A stretch of DNA of 64,000 nt, from positions 124,001 through 188,000 of the forward strand of contig NZ_VITY01000009.1 in the NCBI RefSeq assembly GCF_007993935.1, in the 5' to 3' direction. The notes below the pieces were generated by a model that did no database searches, was not told where the DNA came from, and saw only the letters and a list, made by a program, of their open reading frames with translations. The DNA comes from Bradyrhizobium macuxiense. Lineage in GTDB: Bacteria > Pseudomonadota > Alphaproteobacteria > Rhizobiales > Xanthobacteraceae. Both the position numbers and the translations under genes were made by a program. Below are positions 35,505-44,186 of this stretch, one piece after another (position 1 is the first letter of the stretch; every line of letters starts with the position of its first letter).

Positions 35505-36365
35505 TCAGTCCTGCGTTTCGCTGAAGGTGGCGCGGAACGGATTGCCCGGATAGACGCCGAGGATGCGGAATTCGCGCGAGAAGAATTTCAGTTCCTCGAG
35601 CGCGAAAGCGAGCCCGCGGTCGTCGGGATGGCCGTCGACATCGGCGTAGAATTGCGTGGCGAAGAAGTTGCCGTCGACCATGTAGCTTTCGAGCTTGGTC
35701 ATGTTGACGCCATTGGTGGCGAAGCCGCCCAGCGCCTTGTAGAGCGCGGCCGGCAGATTGCGTACCCGGAACACAAAGCTCGTGACCAGCGCGCCGGAGC
35801 CCTGCGCGGCCCATTTTTCCTCACGCGCCAACACCACGAAGCGGGTGGTGTTGTGGGCCTCGTCCTCGATGTCCTCGGCGAGAATGTCGAGGCCGTAGAT
35901 CTCGGCGGCGAGACGCGAGGCGATCGCGGCCACAGTCCTGTCGCCGCGTTCGGAGACGTCGCGGGCGCTGCCGGCGGTGTCGCCGGCGACGATCGGCTTG
36001 ATGCCGAGCTTGCGGATCGTGCGCCGGCACTGGCCGAGCGCTTGGACATGGCTTTCCACGCTCTTGATATCGGCGAGCTTGACGCCCTTGATCGCCATCA
36101 GCTGGTGGCGGATCGGCAAGAACCATTCCCCGACGATGAACAGGCCCGAGGCGGGCAGCAGGTGATGGATGTCGGCGACGCGGCCGGCGACCGAATTCTC
36201 GATCGGGATCATGCCGAGATCGGCTTCGCCGGAGGAAATCGCGGCCAGCGCGTCCTCGAAGGTCGGGCAGGGCATCGGCTCGGCGTCGGGATAGGCCTCG
36301 ACGATCGCGATGTGGGAATTGGCGCCAGGCTCGCCCTGGAACGCGATTTTCAGCTTCTTGGTCAT
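35505..36365 (-). CDS. pheA: Prephenate dehydratase with ACT domain
   Basis: The enzyme converts prephenate to phenylpyruvate in phenylalanine synthesis. The 286-residue monofunctional protein lacks chorismate mutase. The catalytic domain begins KIAFQGEPGANSHIA and includes IPIENSVAGRVADIHHLL and the catalytic HNTTRFVVLA (TRF motif). The C-terminal ACT domain (about 195-280) has GALYKALGGF-like LYKALGGFATNGVNMTKLE, but the usual ESRP allosteric motif reads ESYM. kdsB lies 21 bases upstream on the same strand, so they are likely cotranscribed. Confidence 0.95.
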   Translation of the reverse strand: MTKKLKIAFQGEPGANSHIAIVEAYPDAEPMPCPTFEDALAAISSGEADLGMIPIENSVAGRVADIHHLLPASGLFIVGEWFLPIRHQLMAIKGVKLADIKSVESHVQALGQCRRTIRKLGIKPIVAGDTAGSARDVSERGDRTVAAIASRLAAEIYGLDILAEDIEDEAHNTTRFVVLAREEKWAAQGSGALVTSFVFRVRNLPAALYKALGGFATNGVNMTKLESYMVDGNFFATQFYADVDGHPDDRGLAFALEELKFFSREFRILGVYPGNPFRATFSETQD

Positions 36366-36386
36366 GGGTGGCTTTTTACCAGCGGC

Positions 36387-37127
36387 TCAGGCTTTGGAAA
36401 GTATTCTGCGGGCGGTTTCGAGGTCGGCCGCGGTGTCGACGCCGCGCGGGACGGTGTCGACGATGGTGACGTCGATCCGCATCCCGGCCTCCAGCGCACG
36501 GAGCTGCTCAAGCTTCTCCTGCCGCTCCAGCGGCGAGGGCGGCAGCTTCACGAACCGCTCCAGCGCTACACGGCGGTAGGCGTAGAGGCCGATATGATGG
36601 TAGCGCGGTCCGTCGCCATAGGGCGCCGTGGCGCGGGTGAAATACAGCGCGCGCAACCGATTTGCGCCGATCGGCGAGCCGACCGCCTTGACCACGCTGG
36701 GGGCCCGATCTTCATCCTCGGTATGAATCTGCGAGGCCAGGGTCGAGATGTCGACAGCGGGATCGTCGAGCGCCGGCATCACGCTGCGGATGGTCTCGGG
36801 CGTGATGGTCGGGAAATCGCCCTGCAAATTGACCACGATCTCGGCCTGGCCCCCGGGGTCGAGGATCGTCATTGCCTCGTGAATCCGGTCCGAGCCGGAG
36901 GGGTGATCGGGGCGGGTCATCACGACCTCGCCGCCCGCGGCCTTCACCGCGTCAGCGATCTCGGCGGTGTCGGTGGCGACCGCGACCCGGCCGATCCCGG
37001 CCTCCTCGGCCCGCCGCAGCACATGGACGATCATCGGCGCGCCCGCGATGTCGAGCAGCGGCTTGCCGGGCAGGCGCGTGGCGGCCATGCGGGCCGGAAT
37101 CAGCACCAAAGTACGGGATTGCGTCAT
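36387..37127 (-). CDS. kdsB: 3-deoxy-manno-octulosonate cytidylyltransferase (CMP-Kdo synthetase)
   Basis: KdsB activates Kdo with CTP for lipopolysaccharide inner core synthesis in the cytoplasm. The 246-residue protein starts TLVLIPARMAATRLPGKPLL, the nucleotide-binding N-terminus. It continues with DIAGAPMIVHVL, VVMTRPDHPSGSDRIHEA, IVVNLQGDFPTI and the later HIGLYAYRR segment, all typical of KdsB. It is the upstream partner of pheA and is divergent from cycM. Confidence 0.96.
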   Translation of the reverse strand: MTQSRTLVLIPARMAATRLPGKPLLDIAGAPMIVHVLRRAEEAGIGRVAVATDTAEIADAVKAAGGEVVMTRPDHPSGSDRIHEAMTILDPGGQAEIVVNLQGDFPTITPETIRSVMPALDDPAVDISTLASQIHTEDEDRAPSVVKAVGSPIGANRLRALYFTRATAPYGDGPRYHHIGLYAYRRVALERFVKLPPSPLERQEKLEQLRALEAGMRIDVTIVDTVPRGVDTAADLETARRILSKA

Positions 37128-37328
37128 TCGTCTCAGGGCCCGTCCGGGCTGCGGAAATTGCCGGGGAGGAGGTTGAATTCGGCGCGTTTATACGGGTTGC
37201 CAGAGCGCGGGCAAACCGATATCTCAACCCTGCCTGGGGGGAGGCGCGAAAGGTCGATTCCCGGGTCTTTCCCCGCGGCCGTATTCCCGGCCTGAAGTCG
37301 ACATTCAAGGCCCGGAGCCTGACCCAAA

Positions 37329-37877
37329 ATGGACTCCTTCGAACTCAACAAAATCCTCGGTGCGGTTCTCGGCACCTGCATCGTCGTCCTGGTGATGAGC
37401 TTTACCGCCGGATCGGTGTTTTCGGCCAAGATGCCGGAGAAGCCGGGTTTTGAGATCGCGGTGAAGGAAGAGTCCCATGGCGGCGGCGGCGAGGCTGCTG
37501 CGGCCGCCTCCGAGCCGATCGAGAAGCTGCTGCAGACCGCCTCCGCCGAGAAGGGCGCGGCGGCTGCCAAGAAGTGTCAGGCCTGCCATACCTTCGAGAA
37601 GGGCGGCCCCAACCGCGTCGGTCCGAACCTCTACGGTATCGTCGGCGAGAAGAAGGGCGAGGGCCGCGGTTTCAATTTCTCGGCTGCGATGAAGGGCAAG
37701 GGCGGCGATTGGTCGTTCGACGACCTCAACAAGTTCCTGACCAACCCGAAGGGCTTCGTCCCCGGCACCGCGATGGGCTTCGCCGGCGTGCCGAAGGACA
37801 GCGAACGCGCCGACATCATCGCCTATCTGAATTCGAACTCGGAGCATCCGGCTCCGCTCCCGACCGCTTCGAAGTAA
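37329..37877 (+). CDS. cycM: Membrane-anchored cytochrome c, CycM type
   Basis: The 182-residue protein has an uncleaved N-terminal membrane helix (about 10-32), an Ala/Gly-rich linker and a class I cytochrome c domain with the heme site CQACH (83-87). It continues with GPNLYGIVGEKKG and a Met ligand in GTAMGFAGV. In Bradyrhizobium japonicum CycM carries electrons from the bc1 complex to the aa3 oxidase, which here is encoded by ctaC-ctaE at 3-9 kb. It is alone on the plus strand, divergent from kdsB, with a clear terminator after it. Confidence 0.93.
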   Translation: MDSFELNKILGAVLGTCIVVLVMSFTAGSVFSAKMPEKPGFEIAVKEESHGGGGEAAAAASEPIEKLLQTASAEKGAAAAKKCQACHTFEKGGPNRVGPNLYGIVGEKKGEGRGFNFSAAMKGKGGDWSFDDLNKFLTNPKGFVPGTAMGFAGVPKDSERADIIAYLNSNSEHPAPLPTASK

Positions 37878-37906
37878 CGAATTGCTTCGCGCAAGCATGT
37901 GGATGA

Positions 37907-37933
37907 AACGGCCAGGCAATGCCTGGCCGTTTT
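37907..37933 (+). terminator. Rho-independent terminator after cycM
   Basis: AACGGCCAGGC pairs with GCCTGGCCGTT around the loop AAT, followed by TTC. It lies 30 bases after the cycM stop. Confidence 0.85.
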
Positions 37934-38092
37934 CGCATGGGCAATCCGCTGTCGCGGGGTTGTTATCGGGACGTTTCGCCGCAGCGATATTGTTCCCGGG
38001 TCAATATCATGAGGAAAAAGCAACGTAATTTGTCGAACCGTTGCCTTATATTGGGTCCCATGTAACCGGGGCCGCAAGCAGGAAGAGCGAAT

Positions 38093-39997
38093 TTGGCGAT
38101 CACCCGACGACACCTCCTTCAAGGCAGCGCACTGGCGGCACTCGCGCCGGCGCTAGGACTCAATACCGGCCTGCCGGCGATCACGCCGGCCCTCGCCGAC
38201 GATGCGCCGAACGGGCTCAAATGGCGCCACGGCCTCTCCACCTACGGCGAAATCAAATATCCCGCCGACTTCAAGCGCTACGACTACGTCAAGCCGGACG
38301 CGCCGAAGGGCGGCGTGGTGCGGCTGTTCCAACCCGGCACCTATGACAGTTTCAACCTGGTCGTCGCGGGATTGAAGGGCACGGTCGCCGCCGCAGTCGC
38401 CCGCATCTATGACACGCTGATGGAAGCCTCGCTCGACGAGCCCGACACCTACTACGGCGAGCTCGCCGAGGCCGCGGCCTTCCCCGATGATTTCTCCTAC
38501 GTGATCTACCGGCTCCGTCCGGGGTCGCGCTGGCACGACGGCAAGCCCGTCACGCCGGAGGACGTGATCTTCTCGTTCGAGGCGCTGAAGGCGAACAGCC
38601 CGATGTTCAGCGCCTACTACCGGCATATCGCAAAGGCCGAGAAGATCGGCGATCGCGATATCAAGTTCACCTTCGACAGCCCAGGCAACCGCGAGCTGCC
38701 GATGATCACCGGCCAGCTCATCATCCTGCCCAAGCATTGGTGGGAAGGCACCGACGCGCAGGGCAAGAAGCGCGACATCACTGCGAGCACGCTGGAGCCG
38801 CCGCTTGGCTCGGGACCTTACCGGATCAAGGAGTTCGTCGCCGGACGGTCGGTGGTGCTCGAGCGCGTCAAGGACTATTGGGGCAAGGATATTCCGATTG
38901 CGATCGGACAGAACAATTTCGACGAGCTGCGCTACGAATATTTCCGCGACGACACGGTTGCGCGCGAGGCGCTGAAGGCCGACCAGTTCGACTGGTACAA
39001 CGAGCGCAGCGCCAAGGAATGGGCGTCCGCCTACGACGTTCCGCCGGTGCGCGAGAAGCGGCTGCTCAAGGAGCTGTTCACCGTCCGCAATCAGGGCCGG
39101 ATGCAGGGCTGGGTGTTCAACCTGCGGCGTCCGAAATTCGCCGACGCCCGGCTGCGCCGCGCCTTCAACTACGCGTTCGATTTCGAAGAGATGAATCGCG
39201 TGCTCTCGACCGGCGAGTACCATCGCGATTCCAGCTATTTCGATGGCATCCCCGATCTGATGGCGACCGGCCTGCCGGAAGGCAAGGAGCTCGAGATCCT
39301 GGAGGCGGTGCGCGACAAGGTGCCGCCGGAAGTCTTTACGACGCCATACAAGGATCCGGTCGGCGGAACGCCGGAAAACGTGCGCGCCAATCTGCGCGAG
39401 GCGACGCGGCTGTTGAAGGAAGCCGGCTTCGAGATTCGCGACCGCAAGCTGGTCGATGCATCCGGTCAACCGTTTACGGTCGAGATCCTCGGCAACAGCG
39501 GCGATTCCGGCATGGAGCGGATCACGCTGTTCTACAAGCCGAGTCTGGAGCGCCTCGGCATCACCGTCAATCTGCGCGCCGTCGACACCGTGCAGTACCA
39601 GAATCGTGTCCGCGATTTCGATTTCGAGATGGTCACCCAGGTCTGGGGGCAGTCGATTTCGCCCGGCAACGAGCAGCGCGACAATTTCGGCTCGCAGGCT
39701 GCCGATCGGACAGGCTCGAACAATCTTCCGGGCATCAAGAATCCGGCCGTCGATGCCATCATCGAAAAGATCATCTTTGCCAACAGTCGCGCCGATCAGG
39801 TCGCCGCCGCCAAGGCGCTGGACCGGGTTTTGCTCTGGAACTTCTATTGCGTTCCACACTTCAATTACGACAAGCAGCGCTATGTCTATTGGGATCGCTT
39901 CAGCCATCCCGATCCGCTGCCGAAATACGCGGTTGCAGGATTCCCAAATCTTTGGTGGTTCGACGCCGACAAGGCGGCCAAGCTCAAGCGTTCATAA
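38093..39997 (+). CDS. yejA: Peptide ABC transporter solute-binding protein (YejA-like, first copy)
   Basis: The 634-residue periplasmic protein starts at TTG 38093 with GGAAGA upstream; no nearer ATG fits the signal. A Tat-type signal TRRHLLQGSALAALAP leads to a mature family 5 (SBP_bac_5) fold: HGLSTYGEIKYPADFKRYDY, the YRLRPGSRWHDGKPVTPEDV signature, LGSGPYRIKEF and VQYQNRVRDFDFEM. It should capture peptides for import through YejB, YejE and YejF encoded downstream. A second, similar binding protein follows after 17 bases, an unusual duplication. Confidence 0.93.
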   Translation: MAITRRHLLQGSALAALAPALGLNTGLPAITPALADDAPNGLKWRHGLSTYGEIKYPADFKRYDYVKPDAPKGGVVRLFQPGTYDSFNLVVAGLKGTVAAAVARIYDTLMEASLDEPDTYYGELAEAAAFPDDFSYVIYRLRPGSRWHDGKPVTPEDVIFSFEALKANSPMFSAYYRHIAKAEKIGDRDIKFTFDSPGNRELPMITGQLIILPKHWWEGTDAQGKKRDITASTLEPPLGSGPYRIKEFVAGRSVVLERVKDYWGKDIPIAIGQNNFDELRYEYFRDDTVAREALKADQFDWYNERSAKEWASAYDVPPVREKRLLKELFTVRNQGRMQGWVFNLRRPKFADARLRRAFNYAFDFEEMNRVLSTGEYHRDSSYFDGIPDLMATGLPEGKELEILEAVRDKVPPEVFTTPYKDPVGGTPENVRANLREATRLLKEAGFEIRDRKLVDASGQPFTVEILGNSGDSGMERITLFYKPSLERLGITVNLRAVDTVQYQNRVRDFDFEMVTQVWGQSISPGNEQRDNFGSQAADRTGSNNLPGIKNPAVDAIIEKIIFANSRADQVAAAKALDRVLLWNFYCVPHFNYDKQRYVYWDRFSHPDPLPKYAVAGFPNLWWFDADKAAKLKRS

Positions 39998-40014
39998 GAT
40001 CGAAGGATTCGCGC

Positions 40015-41886
40015 ATGGCGCTATTCTCCCGTCGGCACGCACTCGGTCTCGGCATCGGTGCGTTGAGTGCTGCAGGCTTGCGTGTCGCACCGGCGGCGGC
40101 CGACAACGGAACCGAGATGCACGGCATGTCGGTGTTCGGCGACCTGAAATATCCGGCGGATTTCCAGATCTTCGACTACGTTAATCCGAAGGCGCCGAAG
40201 GGCGGCGCCTTCTCGGTGATCCCCTGGGTGCGGGCCAACAACCAGTCCTACTACACCTTCAATTCGCTGAACGCCTATGTCCTGAAGGGGGAAGGCGCGC
40301 AGGGCATGGACATGACGTTCGCGACGCTGATGGCGCGCGCCAATGACGAGCCCGACGCGATGTACGGCTTTGCCGCGAAGTCGGTGCAGATCTCGCCGGA
40401 CAAGCTGATCTACCGCTTCGCGATGCGCCCTGAAGCGCGCTTCCACGACGGTTCGAAGCTGACCGCGCAGGACGTCGCCTTCTCGCTCTCGACGCTGAAG
40501 GAGAAAGGTCACCCGCTGATCCAGGTGCAGCTCCGCGACTTCGTCAAGGCCGAGGCACCCGATGACGCAACCGTGGTGGTGACCTTCGCGGCCGGTCGCG
40601 CGCGCGACGTGCCGCTGTTTGTCGCAAGCCTGCCGATCTTCTCCAAGGCCTATTACGCGGCGCGGTCGTTCGAGGACTCGACGCTCGATGCGCCGCTGGG
40701 CTCGGGGCCGTACAAGGTCGGCCGCTTCGAGGTCAATCGCTACGTCGAATACGACCGCGTCAAGGATTGGTGGGGCGCCGACCTGCCGGTCAACCGCGGC
40801 AGCTACAATTTCGACACGGTGCGCTACGAATTCTATCGCGACCGCGATGTGGCGTTCGAGGGCTTCACCTCGAAGAGCTATCTGTTCCGCGAGGAGTTCA
40901 CCGCGCGCGTCTGGGCGACACGCTACGATTTCCCCGCGGTGAAGGACGGCCGCGTCAAGCGCGAGACGCTGCCCGACGACACCCCGTCCGGCGCGCAGGG
41001 CTGGTTCATCAACCTGCGCCGCGAGAAATTCAAGGATCCGCGCGTGCGCGAGGCGCTGATCTGCGCCTTCGACTTCGAGTGGACCAACAAGACCATCATG
41101 TACGATGCGTATGCGCGCACCGTCTCGCCGTTCCAGAACTCGGATATGGTCGCGGAGGGGCCTCCCTCGCCGGAGGAGCTTGCGTTGCTCGAGCCGTTCC
41201 GCGGCCAGGTGCCCGATGAGGTGTTCGGCCTGCCGTTCGTGCCGCCGATGTCCGATGGCTCCGGCCAGGACCGCGCTTTGCTGCGCAAGGCGGTGCAGCT
41301 GCTCAACGAAGCCGGCTGTGTCGTCAAGGAAGGCAAGCGCGTGCTGCCGAACGGCGAGCCCATCACCATCGAATTCCTCAACGACGAGCCCTCGCTGCAG
41401 CCGCACCATGGGCCTTACATCAAGAATCTCGGAACGCTCGGCATCGAGGCGACGTTCCGCCTGGTCGACGCGGTGCAGTACCGCGCCCGGGTGGAGGATT
41501 TCGATTTCGACATGACCATGCAGCGCTTCAGCTTCTCGGCGACGCCCGGCGACAGCATGCGGCCGTTCTTCTCCTCGCAGGCGGCGAAGACCAAGGGCTC
41601 CTACAATCTCGCGGGCATCTCCAACCCGGCGATCGATGCGTTGATCGAGAAGATCATCGGCGCGAATAGCCGCCATGAGCTGACGGTCGCCTGCCGCGCC
41701 TTCGACCGCGTGTTCCGCGCCGGCCGTTACTGGGTGCCGCAGTGGTATCGCAACACGCATCCGATCGCCTATTGGGATCAGTTCGGTCATACCGAGAAGC
41801 TGGCGAAGTATACCCAGGGCGTCGGTGCGCCGGAGAATTGGTGGTACGATGCCGCCAAGGCCGCCAAGCTCGAGCAGGCGAAGTAG
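40015..41886 (+). CDS. Peptide ABC transporter solute-binding protein (YejA-like, second copy)
   Basis: The 623-residue protein starts at ATG 40015 after GAAGGA. The signal FSRRHALGLGIGALSAAG has an Arg pair (Tat type). The mature part matches the first copy in order and motifs (GMSVFGDLKYPADFQIFDY, FRFAMRPEARFHDGSKL-like YRFAMRPEARFHDGSKLTA, APLGSGPYKVGRF, VQYRARVEDFDFDM), so the two are paralogs that have diverged considerably. It probably widens the range of peptides the transporter accepts. The yejB start follows 3 bases after its stop. Confidence 0.92.
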   Translation: MALFSRRHALGLGIGALSAAGLRVAPAAADNGTEMHGMSVFGDLKYPADFQIFDYVNPKAPKGGAFSVIPWVRANNQSYYTFNSLNAYVLKGEGAQGMDMTFATLMARANDEPDAMYGFAAKSVQISPDKLIYRFAMRPEARFHDGSKLTAQDVAFSLSTLKEKGHPLIQVQLRDFVKAEAPDDATVVVTFAAGRARDVPLFVASLPIFSKAYYAARSFEDSTLDAPLGSGPYKVGRFEVNRYVEYDRVKDWWGADLPVNRGSYNFDTVRYEFYRDRDVAFEGFTSKSYLFREEFTARVWATRYDFPAVKDGRVKRETLPDDTPSGAQGWFINLRREKFKDPRVREALICAFDFEWTNKTIMYDAYARTVSPFQNSDMVAEGPPSPEELALLEPFRGQVPDEVFGLPFVPPMSDGSGQDRALLRKAVQLLNEAGCVVKEGKRVLPNGEPITIEFLNDEPSLQPHHGPYIKNLGTLGIEATFRLVDAVQYRARVEDFDFDMTMQRFSFSATPGDSMRPFFSSQAAKTKGSYNLAGISNPAIDALIEKIIGANSRHELTVACRAFDRVFRAGRYWVPQWYRNTHPIAYWDQFGHTEKLAKYTQGVGAPENWWYDAAKAAKLEQAK

Positions 41887-41889
41887 CCG

Positions 41890-42999
41890 ATGAGCGCCTA
41901 TATCGCCCGACGTATCCTGCTGATGCTGCCGACGCTGCTCGGCATCCTGTTCGTGTCCTTCGTGGTCGTGCAATTTGCTCCGGGCGGTCCGGTCGAGCGC
42001 GTCATCGCGCAGATCAACGGCGCCGACACCGGCGGCACCTCGCGCGTGTCGGGCGGCGGCGGCGATTTCGGTGCGCAGCGCGGTCAGGGCGCGGGCGCCG
42101 GCGCGGCCGTCAACTCGAAATACCGCGGCGCGCAAGGCCTCGATCCCGACTTCATCAAGAAGCTCGAGGTGCAGTTCGGCTTCGACAAGCCGGCGCCCGA
42201 GCGCTTCGCCTTGATGGTCTGGAATTTCGCCCGGTTCGACTTCGGCAACAGCTATTTCCGCAGCGTCAGCGTGATCCAGCTGATCAAGGAAAAGCTGCCG
42301 GTCTCGATGTCGCTCGGCATCTGGATGACGCTCTTGACCTATCTGATCTCGATCCCGCTCGGCATCCGCAAGGCGGTGAAGGACGGTTCGCGGTTCGACA
42401 CCTGGACCTCGGCGGTGATCATCATCGGCTTTGCGATCCCGGGCTTCCTGTTCGCGATCCTCTTGATCGTGCTGTTCGCCGGCGGCTCGTTCCTCAATAT
42501 CTTCCCGCTGCGCGGCCTGACTTCGGACGGCTGGTCGCAATTCCCCTGGTACTGGAAGATCATCGACTATTTCTGGCATCTCACGCTGCCGCTGGTGTCG
42601 ATGGCGCTCGGCGCCTTCGCCACCATGACGCTGCTCACCAAGAACTCGTTCCTCGACGAGATCCGCAAGCAATATGTGATGACCGCGCGGGCCAAGGGCT
42701 GCAGCGAGCGCCAGGTGCTGTACGGCCACGTCTTCCGCAACGCCATGCTGATCGTGATCGCCGGTTTCCCGGGCGCGTTCATCCACGCGTTCTTCTCGGG
42801 CTCGCTGCTGATCGAAACCATCTTCTCGCTCGACGGGCTCGGCCTGCTCGGCTTCGAAAGCGTATTGAACCGCGACTATCCGGTGGTGTTCGGAACGCTG
42901 TTCATCTTCTCGTTGGTCGGACTGGTGGTCAACCTGCTGTCCGATCTCGCCTATATGTGGATCGATCCGCGGATCGACTTCGAGGCGCGGGAGGTCTGA
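41890..42999 (+). CDS. yejB: Peptide ABC transporter permease YejB
   Basis: The 369-residue inner membrane permease starts YIARRILLMLPTLLGILFVSF. It has six expected helices, and the BPD_transp EAA loop is seen in YVMTARAKGCSERQVLYGHVFRN. Between helix 1 and the GFDKPAPERF segment there is a Gly-rich low-complexity insert (about residues 50-75) followed by GLDPDFIKKLEVQFGFD, typical of YejB but longer than usual. It pairs with YejE to form the channel. Its stop overlaps the yejE start as TGATG. Confidence 0.94.
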   Translation: MSAYIARRILLMLPTLLGILFVSFVVVQFAPGGPVERVIAQINGADTGGTSRVSGGGGDFGAQRGQGAGAGAAVNSKYRGAQGLDPDFIKKLEVQFGFDKPAPERFALMVWNFARFDFGNSYFRSVSVIQLIKEKLPVSMSLGIWMTLLTYLISIPLGIRKAVKDGSRFDTWTSAVIIIGFAIPGFLFAILLIVLFAGGSFLNIFPLRGLTSDGWSQFPWYWKIIDYFWHLTLPLVSMALGAFATMTLLTKNSFLDEIRKQYVMTARAKGCSERQVLYGHVFRNAMLIVIAGFPGAFIHAFFSGSLLIETIFSLDGLGLLGFESVLNRDYPVVFGTLFIFSLVGLVVNLLSDLAYMWIDPRIDFEAREV

Positions 43000-44183
43000 T
43001 GACGCTGCTCGCGCCCCAGCCGGTCGAGACCTCGACGCAATCGCCGCTCGGCGAGGCCGTGCCCGCCACGCGCCACGGCTTCTCGCCGTCGCCGCTGAAC
43101 AAGCGGCGCTGGCAGAACTTCAAGGCGAATCGCCGCGGCTACTGGTCGTTCTGGATCTTCCTCTTCCTGTTCGTGGCGTCGCTGTTTGCCAATTTCATTG
43201 CCAACGACAAGCCGCTGCTCGTCAAATATGACGGCCGTCTGTACTGGCCGGTGATCTTCACCTATGCCGAGACCACCTTCGGCGGCGATTTCGAGACCGC
43301 GGCCGACTATCGCGATCCCTATTTGCAGAAGCAGATCGCCGCCAAGGGCGGCAGCATGATCTGGCCGCCGATCCGTTATTCCTATGACAGCCGCAACCTA
43401 GACCCGCCGACCGCGGTGCCGTCGAAGCCGACCTGGCTCCTGACCGAAAAGCAGTGCGCGGACGTGGTGAAGCGGAAGGGGCTGACCGGCTGCCGCGACC
43501 TCGAATACAATTGGCTCGGCACCGACGATCAGGGCCGCGACGTCGTCGCGCGGCTGATCTACGGCTTCCGCATTTCGGTGCTGTTCGGCCTGACGCTGAC
43601 CATCCTGTCTTCCATCATCGGCATCGCCGCCGGCGGCGTGCAGGGCTATTTCGGCGGCTGGACCGATCTGATCTTCCAGCGGCTGATCGAGATCTGGACC
43701 GCGATCCCCTCGCTCTATCTGCTCTTGATCATCTCGGCGGTGCTGCCGCCGGGCTTCTTCATCCTGCTCGGCATCCTGCTGCTGTTCTCCTGGGTTTCGC
43801 TGGTCGGCCTGGTGCGCGCCGAGTTCCTGCGCGGCCGCAATTTCGAATACATCCAGGCGGCGCGCGCGCTCGGCGTCTCCAACGGCAAGATCATGTTCCG
43901 CCATCTGCTGCCGAACGCGATGGTCGCGACCATGACGTTCCTGCCCTTCATCGTCTCGTCCTCGGTGATGACGCTGACGGCGCTGGACTTCCTCGGCTTC
44001 GGCCTGCCGCCCGGCTCGCCTTCGCTCGGTGAATTGCTGTCGCAGGGCAAGGCCAATGTGCAGGCGCCGTGGCTCGGCCTCACCGGGTTCTTTTCGGTCG
44101 CGATCATGCTGTCGCTGCTGATCTTCATCGGCGAAGCCGCGCGCGACGCCTTCGATCCGCGCAAGACGTTCTCGAAGGGCTGA
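42999..44183 (+). CDS. yejE: Peptide ABC transporter permease YejE
   Basis: The 394-residue protein starts at ATG 42999. After a cytoplasmic N-terminus of about 45 residues comes a helix (YWSFWIFLFLFVASLFANF). A large periplasmic region of about 110 residues follows, characteristic of YejE, then NWLGTDDQGRDVVARLIYGF and the permease core with its EAA loop EYIQAARALGVSNGKIMFRH. It forms the heterodimeric channel with YejB. Confidence 0.94.
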   Translation: MTLLAPQPVETSTQSPLGEAVPATRHGFSPSPLNKRRWQNFKANRRGYWSFWIFLFLFVASLFANFIANDKPLLVKYDGRLYWPVIFTYAETTFGGDFETAADYRDPYLQKQIAAKGGSMIWPPIRYSYDSRNLDPPTAVPSKPTWLLTEKQCADVVKRKGLTGCRDLEYNWLGTDDQGRDVVARLIYGFRISVLFGLTLTILSSIIGIAAGGVQGYFGGWTDLIFQRLIEIWTAIPSLYLLLIISAVLPPGFFILLGILLLFSWVSLVGLVRAEFLRGRNFEYIQAARALGVSNGKIMFRHLLPNAMVATMTFLPFIVSSSVMTLTALDFLGFGLPPGSPSLGELLSQGKANVQAPWLGLTGFFSVAIMLSLLIFIGEAARDAFDPRKTFSKG

Positions 44184-44186
44184 CGC

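Noticed and set aside
40021..42786. Long open frame antisense to the second yejA and yejB
   Set aside because: No domain, shadow composition; the opposite strand has a clear operon.
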